64,000 nt of DNA from assembly GCA_964219355.1 (NCBI GenBank), contig CAXPOZ010000002.1, forward strand, positions 129,688 to 193,687. Reading direction: 5' to 3'. Below are positions 37,901 through 45,604 of the stretch, piece by piece. The DNA is from Parvularcula sp964219355 (GTDB lineage: Bacteria; Pseudomonadota; Alphaproteobacteria; Caulobacterales; Parvularculaceae). Numbering within the stretch: position 1 is the first letter of the stretch; every line of letters starts with the position of its first letter. The position numbers and the translations under genes are program-made. The notes under the pieces are model-generated. The model did not search any database. It was not told the origin of the DNA and saw nothing but the letters and a program-made list of their open reading frames with translations.

Positions 37901-38082
37901 TGGTTTTCTCCGTCAAGGAACTGCCGGAGGCTTTTGCGAGTGCAGTAGATAAAGTGCTGATCAAATCACAGATCAGCAATGAAGTACTGAAGCGTCATAT
38001 TCAGTCATTAATTGGTGCAACGACAAATAAGAGCGACGACGTGTATCGGGATGTTGAATACCGCGTTGCCAGGGAGGCATAA
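34948..38082 (+). CDS. Hybrid sensor histidine kinase (Cache-HAMP-PAS-HisKA-HATPase-REC-REC)
   Basis: This 1044-residue membrane protein has TM1 at about 19-39, a large periplasmic double-Cache-type sensor (about 45-335) and TM2 at about 340-362. HAMP, then PAS (about 420-535), then HisKA with phosphoacceptor His553 in SHELRTPLTS, follow. The HATPase has NLISNAVKFSP, DHGPGIPEEFQ and GGTGLGLSIS. Two receivers end the chain with Asp834 (TVDLALP) and Asp959 (ILDLLLPDG). It heads an operon with a lone receiver, an Hpt protein and a REC-LuxR regulator, forming a complete phosphorelay. Ligand unknown. Confidence 0.92.
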   Translation: MDKYKSSPVRLLRGIASKYAALTFVIVMATAASILFLQYREARTSLIDREFERLDFALQQESKFLSDVIDDATRKTLFLVNAPSVRNIINHQQNDEAGELEEIVLQSYKEQLAGIFLSLAESNPDILQIRFIEASEVGREIVRVTRASGQPRITSNDMLQLKGDQEYVYKTAHAAPGEVLIFDINLNREYGRIERPYTPVLRTASPVFSDSGEVFGVVVINIDMNQVFKRMTEGLVHGSSYYVTNSDGYYLIHPDSMKTFGFEFGKENRVDLDYPKFKKLLDDQEELVLSITAGSGENAQLLRAEKFFYDPTDRSRFLLGVAMSPKRALLADIGEIRDGLILISIFLAIISAGIATLVSRLVIYRLKKLKTAVEHLANGTPVEELELPTELSDEIGVVAKAFEEMATSLKERQGRLEEKEATVRAIHEAVSSPIITIDARGAIQDINAATTQLLGYSKEELLGKNVAMLMTSEYSRNHDQYLRNYHEYGEARIIGIGREVEARRNDGTAIPVHIAVSELRIKDKPLYTGVITDLSELKKVDRLKNEFVSTVSHELRTPLTSIKGSLGLLKSATLGDLPDEAIAMITIAYNNSDRLIRLINDILDVEKIEAGKLSFTFQHMELEPFLERSIEANKAYSQEYGVELNLLPIAGDIKIDADADRLAQVMANLISNAVKFSPKGAEVSISAEVLEEEVRISVTDHGPGIPEEFQSKIFGKFAQADSSDTKAQGGTGLGLSISKAIVEAHGGDVSFHTMPGKGTTFYFNIPRVVSEAKSIESAQRMSASRVLICEDDIDVSTLLSLIISDMGYETVVCSTAAEAKDMLQAGEFSAMTVDLALPDQDGLRFIRELREAPETEDLPILVVSAKADAAREELNGTVISVIDWLDKPIHIDQLKSGVERAVKTSHVQNARILHIDDDVEHLKFVTALVGDQGTVDHAKNCREAREQLALVDYDIVILDLLLPDGAGEELLPDIRSNGSAPPQVLVFSVKELPEAFASAVDKVLIKSQISNEVLKRHIQSLIGATTNKSDDVYRDVEYRVAREA

Positions 38083-38086
38083 GAAT

Positions 38087-38491
38087 ATGTCCAAGACACT
38101 GTCTCGTATCACCTATGTTGAAGATGAGCCTGATATTCGTGCGGTTGCTGAATTGGCTCTCACAAGGATAGGCGGCTTTGAGCTTGATGTCTGTACGTCA
38201 GGGACGCAGGCAATAGAACGAGCGCCCAAATACAAGCCGGATCTGATCCTGCTTGATGTCATGATGCCGGGATTGGATGGCGTTGATACGCTCCGTGTTC
38301 TGCGCGGCATTCGGGAATTGGCGGGAACGCCAGTGATCTTCATGACGGCCAAGGTCCAAAACCATGAGGTCGAGAGATATAAGGAGCTTGGCGCAATCGA
38401 TGTCATACCCAAGCCGTTCGATCCCATGACACTTGCGGACGAAGTGACAGAGAAGTGGAATCGTCATCAAGAAGAGGGGTTACCATCATGA
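38087..38491 (+). CDS. Single-domain response regulator
   Basis: This 134-residue receiver-only protein starts at ATG 38087, four bases after the kinase stop. Pocket residues are EDE (12-14), phosphoacceptor Asp57 in LILLDVMMPG, Thr in FMTAK, and Lys in IPKPFDP. With no output domain it likely shuttles phosphoryl groups between the hybrid kinase and the Hpt protein or acts by protein contact. Its stop overlaps the Hpt start (ATGA). Confidence 0.9.
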   Translation: MSKTLSRITYVEDEPDIRAVAELALTRIGGFELDVCTSGTQAIERAPKYKPDLILLDVMMPGLDGVDTLRVLRGIRELAGTPVIFMTAKVQNHEVERYKELGAIDVIPKPFDPMTLADEVTEKWNRHQEEGLPS

Positions 38492-38841
38492 TGGAAGAAC
38501 TCAGAGCCCTGATCATAAGGCATTGTGAAACCCTCAAACGCGAAATGGCGGACGTTGAAGGGTGCATGAACCGTCTCGTGAATGACGATGAGGCGCATGA
38601 TTCGGCACTCCATCAGGGAATTGAAATGACGCATAAGATCAAGGGGAGCAGCGGCTCCATTGGCTTTGCGAATATCAGTAGCACGGCAGCAGCGCTGGAG
38701 AAGTGCCTCTATGCTGTTCAGGATAATGATGACCAGGCACAGCTTTTTGAGGCATGTCAGCACTTCGACACGCTCAAGGAGCTCGTCGCTCGGGTAAAAC
38801 CAGAAGAGTCAGCTCTCTATAGCGTGGAGTCCGTTGGCTGA
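38488..38841 (+). CDS. Hpt (histidine phosphotransfer) protein
   Basis: This 117-residue all-helical protein has the Hpt motif THKIKGSSGSIGF with phosphoacceptor His49. It would relay phosphate between the receivers of the hybrid kinase and the downstream REC-LuxR regulator. The start overlaps the stop of the receiver gene by 4 bp; an adjacent ATG at 38491 is equally possible. Confidence 0.88.
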   Translation: MMEELRALIIRHCETLKREMADVEGCMNRLVNDDEAHDSALHQGIEMTHKIKGSSGSIGFANISSTAAALEKCLYAVQDNDDQAQLFEACQHFDTLKELVARVKPEESALYSVESVG

Positions 38842-38897
38842 CCTTTTGTGAAGTATGAGTGCGCGTGGTTCAGCATTTAGGTGATGACGGAGTGGGC

Positions 38898-39854
38898 ATG
38901 AGTGAATTGACGGTTCTGATCGTTGATGACGACAGGCTGATACTTGACCTGCATGAGCTATTCATCAGCAGGCAGATGCCGGAATGGCAAGTCATCGCAA
39001 TCGATGATCCGCTATTGGCTTTGGAGCGATATTGCGAGGGCGGTATCGATATCGTGGTCTCCGATCTCAGAATGCCGCAACTTGATGGCCTGACGCTGAT
39101 TGAGCAGATGCAGGCACATGATCCGGAAGCGTCATTTTTGGTCTTGACCGGAAATGCTGATCTATCCACCGCATTAAGAGCAATGAATGAGCTGGGTATA
39201 GAGCGTTACCTGCTCAAACCGACCGCGCCCGAGCTTGTCGTTTCTACTATCGTTGAGATGCAGGCGCAAAAGGAAGCCAAAGAAGGGCGCCTCCTTTTTG
39301 GGCCAATCTGCCAGATGTTTGATGCCTTGAATATCGGGGCGCTCCGACTGAATGCGGAAGGCCAGAAACTGGCCGCGAATAATGTTGCCGAAGAATTGCT
39401 GGCCGGCGGTGAGTTCCTGAGGGTGAACCCGAACGGTGCCGTTCGTGCTGTCTTCAGAGAAAATGTTGGTAAGTTCGGAGAGTTTGTTCGTGGTCCCCAA
39501 AATGAAGGCAATGATGCCTTATTGTTGGTGAGTGATGATGAGAGCCGGCAGCTGACGATTTACCGGCACACAGACTATATTGGCTGTGAGAAGGGAGACT
39601 GTTTCCTCATTCTCGTTGATCCATCGAAACGGGCGATGCCGAGAGTACACCAGATTGCGGGTCTGTGGGGGATCTCCCTGGCAGAGGCACGGATTGTAGG
39701 CCATGTTATCCGAGGACAGAGTGTTGCGGAAGCCGCCGAGAAATGTGGCGTCGCCTTGAACACAGCGCGATCATATATGAAGTCGGCCTACCGGAAGATG
39801 GGCATCAGTCATCAGGGTGAGCTGATCAGCCGTGTGCTCGCATCCAGCATGTAA
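38898..39854 (+). CDS. Response regulator with LuxR-type HTH output
   Basis: This 318-residue protein starts at ATG 38898, preceded by GGAGTGGGC. A receiver (1-120) has DDD (10-12) and Asp56 in VVSDLRMP. A middle PAS-like segment (about 135-235) is followed by a LuxR/GerE helix-turn-helix: GISLAEARIVGHVIRGQSVAEAAEKCGVALNTARSYMKSAYRKMG. Last gene of the phosphorelay operon and likely its DNA-binding output. The divergent GT2 operon and its own promoter are plausible targets. Confidence 0.88.
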   Translation: MSELTVLIVDDDRLILDLHELFISRQMPEWQVIAIDDPLLALERYCEGGIDIVVSDLRMPQLDGLTLIEQMQAHDPEASFLVLTGNADLSTALRAMNELGIERYLLKPTAPELVVSTIVEMQAQKEAKEGRLLFGPICQMFDALNIGALRLNAEGQKLAANNVAEELLAGGEFLRVNPNGAVRAVFRENVGKFGEFVRGPQNEGNDALLLVSDDESRQLTIYRHTDYIGCEKGDCFLILVDPSKRAMPRVHQIAGLWGISLAEARIVGHVIRGQSVAEAAEKCGVALNTARSYMKSAYRKMGISHQGELISRVLASSM

Positions 39855-39884
39855 GTGTGAGTGAGGGTGTGTTTGGTAGGCGCG

Positions 39885-41069
39885 TCAGCCCAGCACGTCC
39901 TCATCAACTCGAACCGGTTTGACGCTTTCTAGTTTTGCAGGGATAGTGATCCTGACACTGGCGCCGCCCTTGTCATTATTCTCGATACGAAGATTATAAT
40001 TCGCGCCATATTGCGATTGCAGGCGTTCCTCGACATTGCGCAGGCCAATGCCTATCGAGCTGCGCGCGGAGCTTTCCTCCATCTCATGAAAGCCGGGCCC
40101 TGTGTCGCTGATACTCAAGGTCAGGTCATCGCCGTCGCATTCGGCGCTGAAGGAGATGACTGTTGGCGATAGGCTTTGGCCGACCGCGTATTTCATCGCA
40201 TTTTCGTAGACCGGCTGGAGCAGGAAGCTTGGGACATTCACATTGAGCGCCTCGTCACTCACATTGAACTCTGTCTGCAGACGGTCGCCAAATCGGGATT
40301 TTTCAATCGCCAGATAAAGCTCGATCACTTCGAGCTCATCCCGCAGCGAATGGAGGAGTTCGTCATCATGCTCGAGTGAGGTGCGCAGGAATTCGGCGAT
40401 CTTCACTAGCATTTCGGTCGCACTTGTCTGGTCACCCTTGCGGACCAGATGGGTGACGGAATTCAGGGCATTGAAAAGAAAATGCGGGTTGAGCTGGTAT
40501 TTCAGCATACGAAGCTTGGCGTCCTTGTACTGGGACTCCGCCTCTAGCCGCTTGAGGGATTCAAGTTGCGCGAGAGTTTGCGCTTCCAGTGCGGCTTTCT
40601 GCGCTTCTGTGGCGAGTTGGCGCTGCTCCAGCCATTGCCGGTAATATTTAAGCGCATGATAGCAGAAGGACCAGGCGCCGAAGATCGTCAGGGAGGCATA
40701 AAGCCACCCGCCCCAGTCGGCCGGGTTAATGACTTCGCCCGTCAGCGCCGTGAACGTCGTCACCCTCAAGGCAGTCCAGATGATGGAGGCAAGGATGATC
40801 GCGGCGCCGTTCAGGATCACTCTTCGAATGATCGGCGCGTTCCAGAGCGCAGAGCCTGCCCATCTCAAAGGATAGCTGACAAATAGGCCCAGTACGGATT
40901 GAAGGACGGTATGCAGCGCCGGGATCAACTGACCGGGATTGTACCAGATCGTCAGGCTCAGATAGCTGACGAGCGCCATCGCCGACCAACCGCCGATATG
41001 GAAGACCCAGAATTGCTGGGTCGATATGCGGGAAGATGACAGGCCTGTTTGTTCTGTTTTATTTAGCAT
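39885..41069 (-). CDS. Sensor histidine kinase, LytS/YehU type
   Basis: This 394-residue protein has four to five transmembrane helices (about 22-140) and a coiled linker. The His_kinase domain has LNPHFLFNALNSV (phosphoacceptor His196). The HATPase has VPSFLLQPVYENAMKYA and GIGLRNVEERL. Divergent from and surely paired with the LytTR regulator at 41181. Located beside the beta-glucan genes, which it may control; signal unknown. Confidence 0.9.
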   Translation of the reverse strand: MLNKTEQTGLSSSRISTQQFWVFHIGGWSAMALVSYLSLTIWYNPGQLIPALHTVLQSVLGLFVSYPLRWAGSALWNAPIIRRVILNGAAIILASIIWTALRVTTFTALTGEVINPADWGGWLYASLTIFGAWSFCYHALKYYRQWLEQRQLATEAQKAALEAQTLAQLESLKRLEAESQYKDAKLRMLKYQLNPHFLFNALNSVTHLVRKGDQTSATEMLVKIAEFLRTSLEHDDELLHSLRDELEVIELYLAIEKSRFGDRLQTEFNVSDEALNVNVPSFLLQPVYENAMKYAVGQSLSPTVISFSAECDGDDLTLSISDTGPGFHEMEESSARSSIGIGLRNVEERLQSQYGANYNLRIENNDKGGASVRITIPAKLESVKPVRVDEDVLG

Positions 41070-41180
41070 ATGAGGGTCTCTCTCATCCTATCGACCGCCA
41101 GAAGATAGGGTGGGTCAAGAAAAAAAGGGGGTGCCGGACTTCAACGGCCACTCCGGGATGAAACCGCCAGGCAGGGCGAA

Positions 41181-41933
41181 ATGCTAAAGACAGTTACTTG
41201 TGATGATGAATTGCCGGCTCTGGAATTGATGGGCCAGATGCTCGCCGAGACAGGCGATGTGGAGATCATGGCGCAATGCCAATCGGTCGAGGAAGCGCTT
41301 GATATCATCAATGCTGGCGGGATTGACCTCATCGTCTTTGATATAGAGATGCCGGGCCTCAGCGGGGTTGATGCCTATGACCGCATCACCACGGACAAAA
41401 AACCGCTCCTTGTTTTTGCAACGGCGCATCCGGAATATGCGGTCGAAGCCTTTGGGATTGATGCCATCGATTACATCCTGAAACCTTTCGATGCGGAGCG
41501 GGTTCGCAAGGCGGTTGAGAAGGCGCTTCGGCTCAGCAAACTGATCGATGCATCTGATGATGCTTCAGAGGTCGAGGTCGCCGAACCGCTGGCCGATGAA
41601 ATCGCGGGGGTCCTTAAAATCCGGGATGCCGGCCGGGTACACTTCATCGCCTATGGGGATGTCATCTGGATTGAGGCGGCGGGCGACTATTCTCTCGTCC
41701 ATACCCACGACCGGGAGGCAGCCATACGTGTGCCGATCAAGGCGCTCGAATCAAAACTGCCGACGGACCAGTTCCTTCGGATTCACCGCTCCACGATTGT
41801 CTCCAAAGCCCACATTCAGGAGATCCAGAAGCTCCCGAAAGGGGAGGCGCAGATCACCCTGACCAGCGGTGCTGTCGTCAAGGGGAGCCGCAGTTTCCGA
41901 GAGGCGATTGAGCGGCTGACAAACGGCGTATAA
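41181..41933 (+). CDS. LytTR-family response regulator
   Basis: This 250-residue protein has a receiver (DDE at 8-10, Asp54 in VFDIEMPG, Lys in ILKPFDA) and a C-terminal LytTR DNA-binding domain (about 145-248: VIWIEAAGDYSLVHTH, FLRIHRSTIVSKAHI, GSRSFREAIERL). Partner of the divergent LytS-like kinase with a 111-bp shared promoter region. The GH3 gene follows in the same direction 155 bp later. Confidence 0.92.
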   Translation: MLKTVTCDDELPALELMGQMLAETGDVEIMAQCQSVEEALDIINAGGIDLIVFDIEMPGLSGVDAYDRITTDKKPLLVFATAHPEYAVEAFGIDAIDYILKPFDAERVRKAVEKALRLSKLIDASDDASEVEVAEPLADEIAGVLKIRDAGRVHFIAYGDVIWIEAAGDYSLVHTHDREAAIRVPIKALESKLPTDQFLRIHRSTIVSKAHIQEIQKLPKGEAQITLTSGAVVKGSRSFREAIERLTNGV

Positions 41934-42088
41934 CCGGCCGATTTCGCTGCTCTGCACAATCCATTTCACCGCATGATCCGGACAGCCTGCCGCAAACTCT
42001 ATTGTTGTGGCGCGAATGTTTCGGTCAGGTGCCTGCCAAAATTATCAAATAATTCTCTGAGCAGAGTATATTGGGAGGCTTGGTCAGC

Positions 42089-44338
42089 ATGGCTGTCTTG
42101 CGGTTTTCTATTGCCATTTTCATCTCCGCGCTGGTGTTGCCGGTCACATCGGTCATGGCCCAGACGGCCCCGTCAGATGAGGAACGGGTCGAGGATCTGC
42201 TCTCCCAGATGACGCTGAAGGAGAAGGTCGGGCAGGTCAGCCAGTTCACCGGTTTCTGGGATGTGACAGGTCCGGCTCCGACGGATGAGACGCAGGCCCG
42301 CAAAGCCGAATTGCTCAAATCGGGGATCATCGGTTCCATGCTGAATGTTGTCGGTGTCGAAGAGGTGCGCCCGATCCAGGAATATGCGCTGAACTCACGC
42401 CTTGGCATCCCGGTCATCTTCGGCCTTGATGTCGTGCACGGACATAAAACCATGTTCCCGATCCCGCTTGCGGAAGCGGCGAGCTGGGATCTCGACATGA
42501 TCGAGCAGAGTGCGCGAGTGAGTGCGATTGAGGCGGCAGCGCAGGGGCAGACCTGGACCTTTGCGCCGATGGTCGACATCTCGCGTGACCCGCGCTGGGG
42601 CCGGGTGATGGAAGGAGCGGGTGAGGATCCCTATCTGGGCTCACGGATCGCTGTTGCTAGGATCCGCGGGTTCCAGGGCGATGATCTGTCTGCCCCCGAT
42701 ACAATTGTTGCGACGCTTAAGCACTTCGCTGGCTATGGATTTGCCGAGTCAGGCAAGGATTATAACACTGTCGATGTCGGCACGGTGACGCTTCATAATG
42801 TCATCCTGCCCCCCTTCAAGGCCGGGGTTGAAGAGGCCGATGCAAGGACGGTCATGAACGGCTTCAATACGCTCAATGGGCTGCCGGTGACGGGTGATGG
42901 CTATTTGCAGCGGGAACTTTTGAAGGGGGAGTGGGGCTTTGACGGCTTTGTCGTCTCAGACTGGGCGTCGGCGCGCGAGATGATCGATCACGGTTACGCC
43001 AAAAATTCAGTGGACGCGGCGCTCAAGGCAATGGAAGCCGGATCAGATATGGACATGGAAAGCTATGTCTATCTCGATCATCTTGAGGACCTTGTAGACA
43101 GCGGTACCCTTGATGTGGCGCTGCTTGATGATGCGGTGCGCCGCATCCTGCGCGTCAAATTCGAGCTTGGGCTGTTTGATGATCCGTATAAATATCTTGA
43201 TGCGGATCGTGAGGCTGAACTTCTGCTCACGCCTGCGCACAGGGAGGCCTCCCTTAAAATGGCGGAGCGGTCGATCGTTCTTCTGAAGAATGACGATGAC
43301 ACTCTACCGATCCGCAAGGGCGAGAAAATCGTCCTGATCGGTACGCTGGCCGCCGATAAGGATTCGCCGCTCGGGAACTGGCGCGCCATGGCGGACGATC
43401 ACTCCGCCGTATCCGTGGTGGAAGCGTTCGAGGCTGCCGGGCTCGATTTTGTCTATGCCGAGGGGGCAGTGCTCGAGATCGGTGATGCGGCCTTCCCGAA
43501 TGAGGTCGTCGTCAATCTGACGGACCGCAGCGGGTTCCCTGAAGCCGTTGAGGCTGCGCGCAATGCTGACAAGGTAATCATCGTTCTGGGTGAGGATGGC
43601 CTGCAGTCAGGGGAGGGCCGCAGCCGATCAGAGCTTGGCTTCCCCGGTGTGCAGCAGGAGCTATTGGAAGCGGTCTATGAAGCCAATCCGGAGACGGCGC
43701 TTGTCGTGATGAGTGGCCGGCCGCTGGTTCTGACTTGGGCGGAGGCACATGTCCCCGCCATCGTGCAAGCGTGGCATCTGGGGCAGGAAAGCGGCCATGC
43801 CCTGACCAACGTCCTGACCGGCGCCTATAATCCGAGCGGTAAGCTGCCGATGACATTCCCGCGGTCAGTTGGTCAGATTCCGATCTATTACAGTCATCTG
43901 AACACGGGCCGCCCAGGGCCGCTTACGGATGTTTTCTGGTCGCATTATATCGACGAGAGCAATGCGCCGCTTTGGCCCTTTGGCTATGGCCTGAGCTACA
44001 CGACGTTTGAGTATTCCAACTTGCGGGCACTCAAACGCGGAGACGTGGTCGAGGTTTCTGTTCGTGTGAAGAACACAGGATCACGGGCGGGCGAAGAGGT
44101 CGTTCAGCTTTACATTAGAGACATCGCGGCCAGCGTGAGCCGGCCAGTGCGCGAGCTCAAGGATTTCTCGAAGATCGAACTTGCACCGGGTAAGCGCATG
44201 ACGGTGACATTCGAGCTTGGTGCGGAAGATCTAGGTTTTTACAACGCAAACGGCTCTTACGTGGTCGAACCGGGCGACTTTGAAGTCTTCGTCGGCGGCT
44301 CTTCGGATGCGACGCTGAGCACGTCTTTCGAGTACTGA
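42089..44338 (+). CDS. Exported beta-glucosidase, GH3 (BglX-like)
   Basis: This 749-residue protein starts at ATG 42089, with GGGAGG ten bases upstream. A signal peptide ends SVMAQ. The GH3 N-terminal barrel has GLDVVHGHKTMFPIPL, DPRWGRVMEGAGEDPYLG, KHFAGYG and the nucleophile Asp291 in VVSDWAS. The (alpha/beta)6 domain and a fibronectin III-like C-terminal domain (EVSVRVKNTGSRAGEEVVQLYI) complete the BglX layout. It removes glucose from beta-glucan oligosaccharides in the periplasm. Followed by GH16 and a TonB receptor. Confidence 0.93.
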   Translation: MAVLRFSIAIFISALVLPVTSVMAQTAPSDEERVEDLLSQMTLKEKVGQVSQFTGFWDVTGPAPTDETQARKAELLKSGIIGSMLNVVGVEEVRPIQEYALNSRLGIPVIFGLDVVHGHKTMFPIPLAEAASWDLDMIEQSARVSAIEAAAQGQTWTFAPMVDISRDPRWGRVMEGAGEDPYLGSRIAVARIRGFQGDDLSAPDTIVATLKHFAGYGFAESGKDYNTVDVGTVTLHNVILPPFKAGVEEADARTVMNGFNTLNGLPVTGDGYLQRELLKGEWGFDGFVVSDWASAREMIDHGYAKNSVDAALKAMEAGSDMDMESYVYLDHLEDLVDSGTLDVALLDDAVRRILRVKFELGLFDDPYKYLDADREAELLLTPAHREASLKMAERSIVLLKNDDDTLPIRKGEKIVLIGTLAADKDSPLGNWRAMADDHSAVSVVEAFEAAGLDFVYAEGAVLEIGDAAFPNEVVVNLTDRSGFPEAVEAARNADKVIIVLGEDGLQSGEGRSRSELGFPGVQQELLEAVYEANPETALVVMSGRPLVLTWAEAHVPAIVQAWHLGQESGHALTNVLTGAYNPSGKLPMTFPRSVGQIPIYYSHLNTGRPGPLTDVFWSHYIDESNAPLWPFGYGLSYTTFEYSNLRALKRGDVVEVSVRVKNTGSRAGEEVVQLYIRDIAASVSRPVRELKDFSKIELAPGKRMTVTFELGAEDLGFYNANGSYVVEPGDFEVFVGGSSDATLSTSFEY

Positions 44339-44359
44339 TATCCTGCCTCAATATTTTGG

Positions 44360-44386
44360 ATGGGCAGCCCTTGTGAGGCTGCCCAT
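44360..44386 (+). terminator. 10-bp hairpin after the GH3 gene
   Basis: ATGGGCAGCC pairs perfectly with GGCTGCCCAT around CTTGTGA, 22 bp after the GH3 stop. The T-tract is short (ATTTGC), so it may be a weak terminator or an mRNA end-stabilising hairpin. Confidence 0.6.
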
Positions 44387-44540
44387 TTGCGAATCTGGCA
44401 CCGAAATGTTGTGCGCTAACATTTTCGCGACTTTCCCATCCACCGCATAATTCGGGCGGCTTATCGCAAAGCGATTGTCCGTTAGCGTTCCCAGGAGAAG
44501 GGTATGGCTGAGGAAACATAACCAGAAATCCGGGCGATCA

Positions 44541-45560
44541 ATGAAGTCCAGTCTGAAGAGAACAAGGGTGATCAGCACATTTGCCTGTTGTGCAAGTGTG
44601 ATGGGGCTGTTCTGTGCAAATCCTTTCGCAGTTGCGAATGCGCCGAAATGGGATGTGGTCTGGTCGGATCAATTCGACGGTACCTCACTCGATCGGACCA
44701 AATGGGCACCGGAAGAATCCTGCTGGGGTGGCGGCAACAATGAACGTCAGTGCTACACGGATCGCCCTGAGAATATTCAGGTCAAGGATGGTGTCCTGCG
44801 CCTGATCGCGCGGCCGGAACGTTTCACTGGCCCGCTTTATCCGGGAGAACGCAACACCAAAGGTGAGCGAAAATTCCAGTGGTACACGTCGGGTAAAATC
44901 CGGACTCAAGGAATTGCTGACTGGACTTATGGCCGGGTTTCAGCGCGGATGAAGCTGCCCGCAGGGCAAGGGACGTGGCCGGCATTCTGGATGATGCCAT
45001 CGACCAGCGTTTACGGCCGTTGGCCATTGTCAGGCGAAATCGACATCATGGAAGCGGTCAATCTCGAAACGCCTTGCGAGGAATGTGAAGGCGAGATCGA
45101 GACACGCACATCTGGCGCCCTCCATTTCGGAGATGTGCCGCCGAACAACACCTATCTGTTCTCGAAGGCTGCCGAAAAGGCGCAAACGCCGCCGTCACAG
45201 GAATGGAATACCTACAGTATCGAATGGGCCGAAGGCGTCATCCAGTGGTTCGTCAATGACGACCTCTTTATGCGTCTGGAGAGTGATGATTGGCACACGG
45301 CAGCTGCGGAAGCAGAGGGCCGTCCGTATGCGCCTTTCGACCAGCCCTTCTATGTCATGTTGAACCTCGCTGTTGGCGGCAATCTGCCGGAGAAATCCAA
45401 TGGCGCCGGGTTCGACAAGAAATCCTTTCCGGCTGAGCTGCTGGTCGATTGGGTAAAGGTGGAGCAGTGCACAGGCGACCTTGAGACAGGTCGCGCGTGT
45501 CTGACGCAGCAAGAATGGAACGGCACACCACAAGGCCCATGGGAGACAATGGCCAGGTAG
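44541..45560 (+). CDS. Exported endo-beta-glucanase, GH16 (laminarinase-like)
   Basis: This 339-residue protein starts at ATG 44541, giving a clean signal peptide ending AVANA; a TTG at 44475 would add an unlikely basic tail. The GH16 catalytic motif is E166-I-D168-I-M-E171 in GEIDIMEAV. WPAFWMMPS and VVWSDQFDGTSLDRTKW are typical of bacterial beta-1,3- or beta-1,3(4)-glucanases. It likely cuts laminarin-type glucan outside the cytosol to feed the TonB receptor and GH3 enzyme. Confidence 0.92.
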   Translation: MKSSLKRTRVISTFACCASVMGLFCANPFAVANAPKWDVVWSDQFDGTSLDRTKWAPEESCWGGGNNERQCYTDRPENIQVKDGVLRLIARPERFTGPLYPGERNTKGERKFQWYTSGKIRTQGIADWTYGRVSARMKLPAGQGTWPAFWMMPSTSVYGRWPLSGEIDIMEAVNLETPCEECEGEIETRTSGALHFGDVPPNNTYLFSKAAEKAQTPPSQEWNTYSIEWAEGVIQWFVNDDLFMRLESDDWHTAAAEAEGRPYAPFDQPFYVMLNLAVGGNLPEKSNGAGFDKKSFPAELLVDWVKVEQCTGDLETGRACLTQQEWNGTPQGPWETMAR

Positions 45561-45604
45561 GCGTGCGGACTAAAAGCTTCGAAAAACAAATAAGGGAGGC
45601 ACAA

